Of a stretch of DNA of 14,092 nt, positions 1 to 7,120 are shown in pieces. The notes beneath the pieces are model-generated. The model saw only the letters and a list, made by a program, of their open reading frames with translations. It made no database searches and was not told the DNA's origin. Origin of the DNA: Promethearchaeia archaeon (GTDB lineage Archaea; Asgardarchaeota; Lokiarchaeia; Sigyniarchaeales; SOKP01); assembly GCA_029856295.1 (NCBI GenBank), contig JAHQWS010000318.1, forward strand, positions 1 to 14,092, given 5' to 3'. The translations under genes and the position numbers were made by a program. The number at the start of each line of letters is the position of its first letter. Positions within the stretch are counted from its first letter, which is position 1.

Positions 1-234
1 CTGTAATTTAAGTACACCTTTATGAGGGTATCGTGATTTTAACATTTTATCACCGTCTACTCGTATATAAAACTCTCCAACTCTACCAAGTGCATCGTAA
101 TCTTTTAGTGTTTTAAGAGACATAAGATCTACGCTTACTTGGAATCGTTCTTTTTCTTTTCTAACATTATCTTGAGTAAATGTCTCCCCTCTTGCGTGTG
201 TTTTCTTACCTATTACATAAACTCTTCAACCCAT
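1..234 (-). CDS. Partial gene, possible C2-like beta-sandwich protein, with TGA at codon 3
   Basis: The 5' end of a minus-strand gene that runs off the left edge. An ATG at 234-232 sits 5 nt behind GGTGAG (245-240), the best Shine-Dalgarno match I see in the window. Codon 3 (228-226) is TGA. After it the frame stays open for 75 codons to base 1. The translation looks like real protein: RVYVIGKK near the start, then alternating hydrophobic strands such as FQVSVDLMSLKTL and FYIRVDGDKML. The stretch LKTLKDYDALGRVGEFYIRV faintly recalls C2-type beta sandwiches, but I cannot assign a family. There is no in-frame ATG, GTG or TTG between the TGA and the ATG at 123-121, and that ATG has no clear SD and would cut off the first strands. 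The TGA could be a nonsense mutation or base error (TGG to TGA), a recoded codon, or a sign that the start is elsewhere. Confidence is moderate that this is coding and low on function. Confidence 0.5.
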
Positions 235-239
235 AAAAT

Positions 240-245
240 CTCACC
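240..245 (-). promoter_or_regulatory. Strong Shine-Dalgarno for the left-edge gene
   Basis: GGTGAG on the minus strand lies 5 nt before the ATG at 234-232 and matches the usual archaeal anti-SD. It matters because it marks that ATG as the intended start even though the third codon is TGA. A/T-only TTTAAA-type stretches at about 246-275 could hold the TATA box. Confidence 0.55.
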
Positions 246-404
246 TTTTAAATTTAATTTTAAATTAGATAAAAGCAAAAATATTATTTTAAAATGTAGT
301 CTTAATCTAAATTTTTCTATAAAAATCTTTCTCAAACTAAATATTAAGCTTATTTTTAGGTTTTTTATGGGGTCATCTTATTATCATTTATTAACACGCC
401 AAAA

Positions 405-1166
405 TTAATTTGAATGCAATTTTATCTCATAGACTTTACTAAGGTTATTCCATGCGATTTCAAATTTAGGATCAATTTCAACAGCTCGTTTAAATGCATT
501 TATTGCTTTTTCGAGTTGTCCATTATTTTGATATGCAATTCCGAGTTTATTCCAAACATTCTTATTGTTCGTATTAGCTAATAAAGAGCGTTTAAAGAAT
601 TTGATCGCATTATTAAAATCACCTTTATTGAAGTAATATAGCCCCATTTTCTTCCATATTTTTGCATTTATGATTTCTATATTTAATTCTTGCTTATTTG
701 GATTTTTAGAACCATCAGATTTGGCTTTACGTCTATAAAATGACCCTAAATTATTCCATTCATTTAATAAATCAGATTTAATTATCATATTGTGTTGAGC
801 AACCTTATGTGCCTTAAAATGCTCTCCTTTTTTGATATATACCTTAGAGAGATTAGCCCAAGCTTTTTTATTATTTGGATCAATTTCAAATATCCTCTTA
901 AAAGTCTCAACTGCTTTATCATAATCATAGTTTTCAATATACACCATACCTATTTCATTAAGAATGTTTACACTTTCAGGCTCAATTTGTAAGAGGTATT
1001 TAAAGAGCTCTACTGATTTATCATACATTTTCATATGCTTATAAGCTACTCCTAAATTAAACCAGAGGGACTTATTTTTAGAACTCATTTTTAATGCTTC
1101 ATTAAGCGTATTAATTTTAGTTTTTTGGTTTTTATCTATCCTTTCTGATTCACTCTTATTTGACAT
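405..1166 (-). CDS. Tetratricopeptide repeat (TPR) protein
   Basis: A soluble protein of 253 residues built almost entirely of TPR helix pairs, a scaffold that binds partner proteins. Repeats with the usual W-x-x-[NK]-[LM]-G...Y...A...[FY]...P spacing lie at about residues 32-65, 66-99, 100-133, 135-148 (interrupted), 168-201 and 202-235, with a capping helix at 236-250. The best are WANLSKVYIKKGEHFKAHKV and WNKLGIAYQNNGQLEKAINA. Between repeats 4 and 5 a polar linker (about 149-167, rich in K, N and S) breaks the superhelix. The first 20 residues are charged; there is no signal peptide or membrane segment. The ATG at 1166 has only a weak SD (GATGAG, close upstream). A TATA-like TTTAAATATTTAA lies 48 nt before the ATG. 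No catalytic domain is attached, so the partner and pathway are unknown. The neighbouring transporters are probably a separate unit, as 156 bases lie between them. Confidence 0.93.
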   Translation of the reverse strand: MSNKSESERIDKNQKTKINTLNEALKMSSKNKSLWFNLGVAYKHMKMYDKSVELFKYLLQIEPESVNILNEIGMVYIENYDYDKAVETFKRIFEIDPNNKKAWANLSKVYIKKGEHFKAHKVAQHNMIIKSDLLNEWNNLGSFYRRKAKSDGSKNPNKQELNIEIINAKIWKKMGLYYFNKGDFNNAIKFFKRSLLANTNNKNVWNKLGIAYQNNGQLEKAINAFKRAVEIDPKFEIAWNNLSKVYEIKLHSN

Positions 1167-1213
1167 TAAAACTCATCTGTAAAGATTTTCGTATTTTTGA
1201 TATTTTTTTAAAA

Positions 1214-1226
1214 TTTAAATATTTAA
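1214..1226 (-). promoter_or_regulatory. Candidate TATA box of the TPR gene
   Basis: The near-palindromic 13-mer TTTAAATATTTAA lies 48 nt upstream of the TPR start, leaving room for a leader of about 20 nt. The same 13-mer occurs at 8143-8155 before the NfnA-like gene. In DNA this AT-rich such boxes arise often by chance. Confidence 0.3.
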
Positions 1227-1322
1227 AGAAAGAACATTTAAGTCTTAATTTTTAGGTAAATAGTGAAAAAATAGATTATGGAGATCATTATATTTTTATT
1301 TTAAATAAGGAACCATTATGTA

Positions 1323-2297
1323 TCATTTACAGTTTATGATAACTACAGCAAATAGCACTATTATTGCACCGACGATATTCAATAAGAGAATTGTTTCGGT
1401 TCTTCGAAACATGAAAGAAAAAATAAGCGTAATAAATGGTTCTATATATAAAAACGATGCTACCTTTGATGATTGAAGCTTTTTTTGGGAGTAATTCCAG
1501 GCATAATATCCGAATACAAAACAAATTAATCCTAAATACACACCACATAGTATCAGTACAATATTTAGAAAATTTGTAAGAAAAATATAAAGTTGGTTGC
1601 TTATTACAACAAAGATAAACAACTCTAAGCACCCAAAATAGGTAATGAATTTTAATATTTTAAAATCTGATTGGGAACCATGGGATTTTTCTAACTGCTT
1701 AATCACTGTGGAATACGTTGCCCATAATAAGGGCGTAAGTAAGATAAATATATATCCTAAAAAAGAAGGAGACTCAGGTGTAATTTTTGTGATATCACCT
1801 CCCGTGATTAAAAAATATGACCCTATTGATGCTAAAACAAACCCTACAATCTTTACTTTCTTTAATTTTTCTCTGAAGAATATAATCGAAAAGATCGCAA
1901 TTATAACAGGTGAAACTAAGCAATCATATAATGCAGGAATTGAGGGTCCGATTAACTCAACGGCCGAATACAAAAAAAAGAGGTAAAGTGAAATTCCTGA
2001 AAAGCTTGCTAATAAAATTAAAATCCAAAAATTTAACGATTGTTTAGAGACCATTTCATTAGTGTGAAGATGGGCTCTATTGCACTTTTTGCTGAATTTA
2101 AAATAAATATCTATAATGAAAAAGGATATTGATGCGACAAATAAACGATATAATGCTACTGATAATGGGGGGATGTATTCAACGGCTATGTGAACAATAA
2201 TAAATGAAAGTCCCCAAAAAGTGATCATAAGAATTAATGAAACATAAACAAGATAAATCTTAAAATCAATTTGAATAGAACTCATCTTATTATTCAT
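1323..2297 (-). CDS. EamA/DMT-family transporter, downstream copy
   Basis: An integral membrane permease of 324 residues, about ten helices in two EamA repeats, as in the drug/metabolite transporter superfamily (typically about 300 residues). Family marks are WGLSFIIVHIAVEYIPPLSV and ALYR in the first repeat, a helix pair ending FFREKLKKVKIVGFVLASIG, the second-repeat start PLLWATYSTVIKQ, and a C-terminal SSKVASFLYIEPFITLIFSF helix. A charged cytoplasmic loop (about 68-88, with three His) separates helices 2 and 3. DMT proteins export amino acids, nucleotides or drugs, or take up metabolites; nothing here names the substrate. The gene overlaps the upstream transporter gene by 8 bp (ATG at 2297; upstream stop 2292-2290), so the two are likely co-transcribed. 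A second ATG at 2285 (residue 5) would remove the overlap; neither has a strong SD. The stop is TGA. Confidence 0.93.
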   Translation of the reverse strand: MNNKMSSIQIDFKIYLVYVSLILMITFWGLSFIIVHIAVEYIPPLSVALYRLFVASISFFIIDIYFKFSKKCNRAHLHTNEMVSKQSLNFWILILLASFSGISLYLFFLYSAVELIGPSIPALYDCLVSPVIIAIFSIIFFREKLKKVKIVGFVLASIGSYFLITGGDITKITPESPSFLGYIFILLTPLLWATYSTVIKQLEKSHGSQSDFKILKFITYFGCLELFIFVVISNQLYIFLTNFLNIVLILCGVYLGLICFVFGYYAWNYSQKKLQSSKVASFLYIEPFITLIFSFMFRRTETILLLNIVGAIIVLFAVVIINCK

Positions 2298-3216
2298 AAT
2301 TAATGATTATTACCGCTATTAAAACGATAATTCCACCAAGTATATTCCAAATGATAATTACTTCATTCCTCTGAAATAAGAATGATAAGAATAAAGTCAG
2401 GAATGGTTCAACATAGAGAAATGAAGCGACTTTTGAAGATTTTAAATTTTTTTGCGAATTTTGCCAGATATAATAACCTACAACATAACATCCTATTCCC
2501 AAATAAAGCGCACATAGCAATATCATAATATTAAAGAAATTTGAAATAAAAATGAATAACTCTCCATTAATTATTACAAAAATAAACAACTCGATGGTTC
2601 CAAGATAAGCAGTATATTTCAGCAACTTAATCTTAGATTTTCCCTTCGTAATTTTTTTTGTAACTGTGGCATATACAGCCCACAATAAAGGGGTTGACAG
2701 AGCCAATATGTAACCTATGAAGTTAGGAGATTCAGGAGTAAGATTTTCGATGTTACCCCCTGTTACTAAGAAAAATCCACCAATTGAAGCGATAATAAAT
2801 CCAAATATTTTAAGATTAGTTAATTTTTCATTAAAAAAAATTAAAGCCAAGAGTGTAATAATAACCGGAGCTAATAAGCATACAAATAAGGCAGGTAAAG
2901 AGGGGCCTATTAAGCTTATCGCAGTGTACTGGGCAAGAAAAAAGAGGGAAATACCGGCAAAGCTCGCTATTACTATCAAAATCCAATCATTTTTAGTGAA
3001 TTTGACATCATTGGCTTCTTCTTTTCTATTATTTACACCCCTTTTTTTATTTAACTTAGAATAAATATCAATGATTAAAAATGATAATGACGCCACTATG
3101 AAACGGTATAGTGCTATAGACAATGGAGGAATATATTCTAAGGCAATATCAACGAGAATAAAAGAAAAACCCCAGATAACTATCATTAAAATTAGTAGAA
3201 TATAAATTAATAACAT
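2290..3216 (-). CDS. EamA/DMT-family transporter, upstream copy
   Basis: A ten-helix permease of 308 residues from the ATG at 3216, or 310 from an in-frame TTG at 3222; I prefer the ATG because no SD favours the TTG. It shares architecture and motifs with the next gene: WGFSFILVDIALEYIPPLSI, ALYRFIVASLSFLIIDIY, a PSLPALFVCLLAPV helix, FFNEKL, TPLLWAVYATV and SSKVASFLYVEPFLTLFLSF. The two are clearly tandem duplicates that have diverged. Ser/Thr/Gly-rich helix ends such as FLVTGG and the PALF motif are typical of DMT carriers. Substrate and direction are unknown. It could work as a homodimer or as a heteromer with its neighbour, as paired DMT genes sometimes do. The promoter must lie in 3217-3339, shared divergently with the GTPase-like gene; A/T-only TTTAAA-rich stretches at about 3263-3280 are candidate boxes. 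Confidence 0.93.
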   Translation of the reverse strand: MLLIYILLILMIVIWGFSFILVDIALEYIPPLSIALYRFIVASLSFLIIDIYSKLNKKRGVNNRKEEANDVKFTKNDWILIVIASFAGISLFFLAQYTAISLIGPSLPALFVCLLAPVIITLLALIFFNEKLTNLKIFGFIIASIGGFFLVTGGNIENLTPESPNFIGYILALSTPLLWAVYATVTKKITKGKSKIKLLKYTAYLGTIELFIFVIINGELFIFISNFFNIMILLCALYLGIGCYVVGYYIWQNSQKNLKSSKVASFLYVEPFLTLFLSFLFQRNEVIIIWNILGGIIVLIAVIIINYE

Positions 3217-3339
3217 CGTCAATCTCAGAAATTTTTACTAATAATTCATTAATGCAATAAATCAAAATTTAAAATTTAAATGGTTTAATTATTAATAATA
3301 AATTAAATTTGTTAACTATTATTTTCGGAAAGAAATTAA

Positions 3340-3957
3340 TTGAAGAAAATTACATATACATTAAACTTCGGGCTCATTGGTTCAAATAATTCTGCTAAGG
3401 AATTCAGAAAAAAAATATTTTTAGAATATCTGAAAGAATTAGCAATTAAGAGTAATCTGAGTGAAAATATTAATAACCAAGAAGATGTAACTGAATTTTT
3501 AATTATCTTTAAAGAAATTCCGATAAAGATAAAAATATTCATTGCTGAAAACTTTAATGAAATTATTTACAATTATGAGAAAATAAAAATCATTGATGTA
3601 GTAATTCTTATTTTGAAAATCTCTGATAGGAATTCAATCAGTTCGTTTAACAAAGATTCCTTCAAAGAATTTAAAGATTATTTCTCATTTCGAAATGGAA
3701 TCTCAATTCTAACTGGAATTAATTTAGAGGGAGATATTATATCCGAAAGCTCCCGGATAAGCCGTTCTCTACTGATTGAGAAAGCTAAAGAGTTAGATGT
3801 GATATACGGATATGAAATAACCGCTGATAAGGAGGAAAACTCCGCGTTTTTTGATCGAATTTTAGGTGATTTCATTTTTAAATTTCAATACTCCTCCCCG
3901 GAATTATTTGATTTAGCAAAATTATACGGTAAAGAACTTATGGAAAAATCCCAGTAG
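3340..3957 (+). CDS. Degenerate small-GTPase-fold (Ras-like) protein, probably unable to hydrolyse GTP
   Basis: A soluble protein of 205 residues whose strand and helix order follows the Ras superfamily while its nucleotide-binding motifs have decayed. First strand and P-loop: TLNFGLIGSNNSAKEF at residues 7-22, where G14...A19-K20-E21 replaces GxxxxGK[ST]. Strand 3: IKIKIFIAENFNEI at about 62-75, where the DxxG of motif G3 is missing. Strand 4: DVVILILKISDRNSISSF at 86-103, in step with the vyDitdreSfe segment of Rab/Ras proteins. Strand 5: ISILTGINLEGD at 121-132, where NKxD is lost. The G5-like GYEITADKEENSAFFDRI at 157-174 is well kept. It may bind a partner rather than act as a switch. 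The start is a TTG: an in-frame TAA lies directly before it (3337-3339), and there is no later usable start. Fold assignment is by eye. Asgard archaea carry many small-GTPase homologues, which fits. Confidence 0.8.
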   Translation: MKKITYTLNFGLIGSNNSAKEFRKKIFLEYLKELAIKSNLSENINNQEDVTEFLIIFKEIPIKIKIFIAENFNEIIYNYEKIKIIDVVILILKISDRNSISSFNKDSFKEFKDYFSFRNGISILTGINLEGDIISESSRISRSLLIEKAKELDVIYGYEITADKEENSAFFDRILGDFIFKFQYSSPELFDLAKLYGKELMEKSQ

Positions 3958-4010
3958 ATAAAAAAACAATCCCTTTCTATCCTTTCCGCAACCTAATTTT
4001 TAAAATGAAT

Positions 4011-4018
4011 TTTATAAA
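4011..4018 (+). promoter_or_regulatory. Candidate TATA box upstream of the zinc-ribbon gene
   Basis: TTTATAAAAG begins at 4011, and a second, similar TTATAAAAG follows at 4020. The spacing to the ATG at 4111 would give a leader of some 50-75 nt. Later AT-rich stretches (about 4057-4075) are alternatives. An SD-like AAGGAG at 4091-4096 lies 14 nt before the ATG, rather far. Confidence 0.3.
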
Positions 4019-4110
4019 AGTTATAAAAGATTTTAAATCCTAAAATCAATTAATGCATAAATATTAAAAAAATAAAATACATAAAAAAGTAAGGAGTCTG
4101 ATATTTTAAA

Positions 4111-4305
4111 ATGAGTGAAGAACCGGAAGGTATCTTGGAGATTGAAAAAACTGAGGGAAGGCGTCGTTGCCCCCGTTGTAATAACGAAAATAAGCTAATG
4201 ATTCATGAATCCACTGATAAGGAAAATATCATTATGGATTATCCACGGGTTTACGGAAAGAAGTTCAAATGCGGACAATGCGGCCAAGAATGGCGTGAAA
4301 AATAA
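4111..4305 (+). CDS. Small zinc-ribbon protein, TFS/RpoM C-terminal-like
   Basis: A 64-residue protein: an acidic tail (residues 1-15) followed by one zinc ribbon with ligands C20, C23, C54 and C57 (CPRC...CGQCGQEWREK). The ending CxxCGxxWRE is like that of the C-terminal ribbon of archaeal TFS and eukaryotic TFIIS or RPB9, which act on RNA polymerase. The Asp-Glu pair that TFIIS and TFS push into the polymerase active site is absent; the loop has STDKENIIMD and an extra DYPRVYG stretch before the second Cys pair, so transcript-cleavage activity is doubtful. At 64 residues it lacks the N-terminal ribbon of full-length TFS (about 100-110). It could be a polymerase- or ribosome-associated ribbon, or simply a small metal-binding protein. 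The ATG is fixed by an upstream in-frame TGA at 4099-4101. It appears monocistronic, with an oligo-T terminator behind it. Confidence 0.85.
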   Translation: MSEEPEGILEIEKTEGRRRCPRCNNENKLMIHESTDKENIIMDYPRVYGKKFKCGQCGQEWREK

Positions 4306-4331
4306 ATTATTAATAGTTTTTAATAAAATCC

Positions 4332-4352
4332 TTTTTTTACCCTACTTTTTTT
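4332..4352 (+). terminator. Oligo-T transcription terminator after the zinc-ribbon gene
   Basis: Two runs of seven T (4332-4338 and 4346-4352) lie 27-47 nt after the stop. Archaeal RNA polymerase stops at such T tracts without needing a hairpin. They also shield the end of the convergent redox gene that ends at 4396. Confidence 0.5.
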
Positions 4353-4395
4353 AATCCCTTTTGCGTAGGATTTTGCAAATGGTTAAAAAGCAATT

Positions 4396-7119
4396 CTAAC
4401 TTTGCAGATAGCTCTTTTTTAAATACTCATCCATAGCTTTTGCCGCTTTTTTTCCAGCACCCATAGCAGATATTACGGTCGCACTTCCAGTTACTATATC
4501 TCCTCCCGCAAATACCCCCTCTATGTTAGTCTGCCCGTTCTCATTAATTTCAATGTAACCCCATTTATTTAATTTTAATTCTGGAATTGATTTGGTGAGA
4601 ATTGGATTTGCTCTAGTTCCAATAGCAACTATAATCGTATCTGTTTCTATTACATACTCTGAACCTTGAATTGGTATGGGGCGCCTTCTCCCAGACTCAT
4701 CAGGTTCTCCTAACTCCATTTTAATTACTTCCATGAATCTGACATCGGCATTCTCATCTCCTAAGAATCTTACAGGATTCGTTAAAAATTTGAACTCAAT
4801 CCCCTCTTCTTTAGCATGATGATATTCCGCTTTTCTTGCAGGCATTTCTACTTCTGATCTTCTATAAACGATAATTACTCTTTCCGCACCTAACCGTAAA
4901 GCCGTCCTAGATGAATCTAAGGCTACGTTACCTCCGCCTATCACAGTAACAATTTTTCCAATATTAATAGGGGTATCATAATCAGGAAATTTGTACGCTT
5001 TCATCAGATTGGATCGTGTAAGAAATTCATTTGACGTTAATACCCCATTTAAGTCTAATCCCTTTACTTTGATAAACATGGGAAGTCCTGCCCCCACTCC
5101 GATGAAAAATGCTTTAAATCCCATTTCTTTTAAGTCCTCAAAATCTAAAGTTTTTCCAATAATAGCATTATATTGAATTTTAACATTTAGCATCTTTAAC
5201 GTTTCAATTTCTTCTTTAACAATTTCTTTTGGTAATCTAAATTCAGGGATGCCATATGAGAGTACTCCCCCTCCCGCATGGAATGCTTCAAAAATCGTAA
5301 CGTCATATCCTTCCATCGCAAGTGTTCCAGCACATGTTAAACCTGAGGGACCTGAACCGATTACAGCTACTTTGATACCATTAGGAGGTTTACAATCAGG
5401 GCATTCTTTAAGTTTATTTTTTCTTTCCCAATCAGCAATAAACCGTTCTAAATAACCTATGGCAATAGGTTCCCCTAAATCATTTAATAAACAATGTTTT
5501 TCACATTGAATTTCTTGGGGACAAACTCTTCCACAAATAGCAGGTAATAAATTATAAGTTTTTATTTCATGAATCGCATCAATAAATCTCGCTTCTCTTA
5601 AGAGCTTTATAAAGTCAGGGATTCTAATATTTACAGGACATCCGATAACACACTGAGGATTCCCACATTGCAAACATCTTTGAGCTTCTATTTTCACCAA
5701 ATCCTCAGTTAATCCTTTTGGAACTTCTTCAAAATTAGTACTTCTGATGCTTGGCTCTTGTTCAATCATTATAGGTCTATGTAACGTCTTGTACTTCTTT
5801 AATTTAGACTTTGCTATGCTACTGAGAGATTGAAAACTTTTACTATCTTCTTCGATTTTGTTCTTTATTAACAAATGGGATTTTATTGCTTTTTGAAAAA
5901 ACTGGGCTCCTCTCTCTGTTCTAATAATTACTGTTGACCAGCTTAGCTCGGAACCAATAGAACCTACCGAAATATCTGCCTGTTCTGATGTTAAATCATC
6001 ACAGAAAAAGCATCCAAACCTACCATATTTCTTTATTCTTTTTATAGGAACATCAAATATAGAACCTGTTTTATCATAAATAATTAATTTTCCCTTGTCG
6101 ATATTCATTTTTCTAATATCTTCTGGGGATTGATGAAACTCATTCTTTAATAGTCCAATAATACTCTCATAATCAAATGATTCCATACAAAATAGTCCTA
6201 TTTTAAGAACAATATTATTATAAAATGGCTTATTTTTTGGATAAAAAGTGAGTTTCTTTAGCGCCTCCATTATACAGGGAGTTCCTACAACTGCTAATCT
6301 TTTATAATTTCTATAATCATGAAGGATTTGTAGCATTGGGGAATTGGTATATTTTGTACCTGCCGTTTTTAAGAGATCTTCTTCATTTTCAATTAATAAA
6401 GACCTTGGTTCCAAAGGGTTATCTCCTAAACCTACAGCTAAAGCTCCGTCTATCAAATTCTGTTGAAAGGCCATTTTAAGCAATGTAGTAACTACCCCTC
6501 CATCTTGTGCAACTTTTTTTATATTTTCATCAGTTGTTTGGGCCGTGCAGATTTCTTGAAAGTAATTTAATTGTTCCAAAAATTTAATATTGGAAACATT
6601 CTCTTGAGATCTTTTCATTTCTATAGGAAAAAAAGTGCGTGGACAGCATGCATAACATAATCCACAATCAATACATACATCATCATCTATTTCAAATGTT
6701 CCCTTACTGTAGCGAATCGCATCAACAGGACAGACTGAAACGCATAAACCACAGCCACAACAGAGTTTTTTCTCTCTAATTATTAATGCATTAGGGAAGA
6801 TTTCATTTTTTTTAAATGTATCAATTGTCTCTTGAAAAAATCTCGGTGTTTCGCCAATAAATTCTAAAGATCCACATGCTTTTAGATATTCAATGTTATA
6901 TAATAAAGTTTTTTCAGATAAACTTAATTCTTTTCTTAATGTTTCAATATTTAATGTTCCTAATTCTTCTATTTTTTTTAGAATTAAATTTCTCTCGCTT
7001 TCAGCTTGAGATAATGAATTAATTAAGTCGCTAAATTCGGTTTCATTATATTTTCCTGCACTTAAGATTTTTTCTTTATTTTTAATTAATAAATTAATTA
7101 AAGCCGGTTGTGTTTCCAT
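4396..7119 (-). CDS. Fusion oxidoreductase: winged helix + 2x[4Fe-4S] + FrhB + NfnB/GltD
   Basis: Residues are numbered from an in-frame ATG at 7140 (914 residues). The ATG at 7119 (M8) is the likelier start: GAGGG precedes it by about 7 nt and it begins 1 nt after the NfnA-like stop. Domains: 51-97, winged-helix-like; 127-137 and 156-166, two CxxCxxCxxxCP ferredoxin motifs; about 197-440, an FrhB/FdhB-type module with AQDGG, GTPC (C289), GLFC (C318) and C377/C380 followed by ADISVG; about 470-910, an NfnB/GltD module with Fe-S cysteines C489, C492, C497, C501, C536, C540, C546 and C550, FAD loop GSGPSG (595-600), NADPH loop GGGNVA (735-740) and GVFAGGD (875-881). NfnB binds NADPH and the bifurcating FAD of the Nfn transhydrogenase; FrhB proteins bind FAD and exchange electrons with F420. 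The likely role is to move electrons among NAD(P)H, ferredoxin and perhaps F420, in the cytoplasm, with the NfnA-like partner. It could instead feed a glutamate synthase, but no GltB is present. Domain calls are firm; F420 use is inference. Confidence 0.95.
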   Translation of the reverse strand: METQPALINLLIKNKEKILSAGKYNETEFSDLINSLSQAESERNLILKKIEELGTLNIETLRKELSLSEKTLLYNIEYLKACGSLEFIGETPRFFQETIDTFKKNEIFPNALIIREKKLCCGCGLCVSVCPVDAIRYSKGTFEIDDDVCIDCGLCYACCPRTFFPIEMKRSQENVSNIKFLEQLNYFQEICTAQTTDENIKKVAQDGGVVTTLLKMAFQQNLIDGALAVGLGDNPLEPRSLLIENEEDLLKTAGTKYTNSPMLQILHDYRNYKRLAVVGTPCIMEALKKLTFYPKNKPFYNNIVLKIGLFCMESFDYESIIGLLKNEFHQSPEDIRKMNIDKGKLIIYDKTGSIFDVPIKRIKKYGRFGCFFCDDLTSEQADISVGSIGSELSWSTVIIRTERGAQFFQKAIKSHLLIKNKIEEDSKSFQSLSSIAKSKLKKYKTLHRPIMIEQEPSIRSTNFEEVPKGLTEDLVKIEAQRCLQCGNPQCVIGCPVNIRIPDFIKLLREARFIDAIHEIKTYNLLPAICGRVCPQEIQCEKHCLLNDLGEPIAIGYLERFIADWERKNKLKECPDCKPPNGIKVAVIGSGPSGLTCAGTLAMEGYDVTIFEAFHAGGGVLSYGIPEFRLPKEIVKEEIETLKMLNVKIQYNAIIGKTLDFEDLKEMGFKAFFIGVGAGLPMFIKVKGLDLNGVLTSNEFLTRSNLMKAYKFPDYDTPINIGKIVTVIGGGNVALDSSRTALRLGAERVIIVYRRSEVEMPARKAEYHHAKEEGIEFKFLTNPVRFLGDENADVRFMEVIKMELGEPDESGRRRPIPIQGSEYVIETDTIIVAIGTRANPILTKSIPELKLNKWGYIEINENGQTNIEGVFAGGDIVTGSATVISAMGAGKKAAKAMDEYLKKSYLQS

Positions 7120-7120
7120 T

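Noticed and set aside
139..408. An 89-codon plus-strand ORF rich in F, I, L, N and K
   Set aside because: It lies partly antisense to the better supported minus-strand gene at 1-234 and runs through AT-rich spacer. It has no SD and no family-like sequence, and its composition is that of translated AT-rich DNA.
1645..1986. A plus-strand ORF of 113 codons (and a similar one at 2717-3064) antisense to the transporters
   Set aside because: Both fall at matching places in the two duplicated transporter genes, as expected for shadow frames of homologous membrane proteins, and neither resembles a known protein.
3379..3396. GGTTCAAAT resembling a tRNA B box
   Set aside because: It lies inside the GTPase-like coding frame and no acceptor stem or A box can be placed around it.
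4357..4380. TTTTGC...GCAAA possible hairpin between the convergent genes
   Set aside because: Only about a 5-bp stem with a loop of 8-9; the T tracts alone explain termination.
4396..7119. Calling the fusion a glutamate synthase small subunit
   Set aside because: The GltD-like part fits that label, but there is no GltB in the window and the NfnA-like partner gene abuts it, so an Nfn-type role is the better reading.
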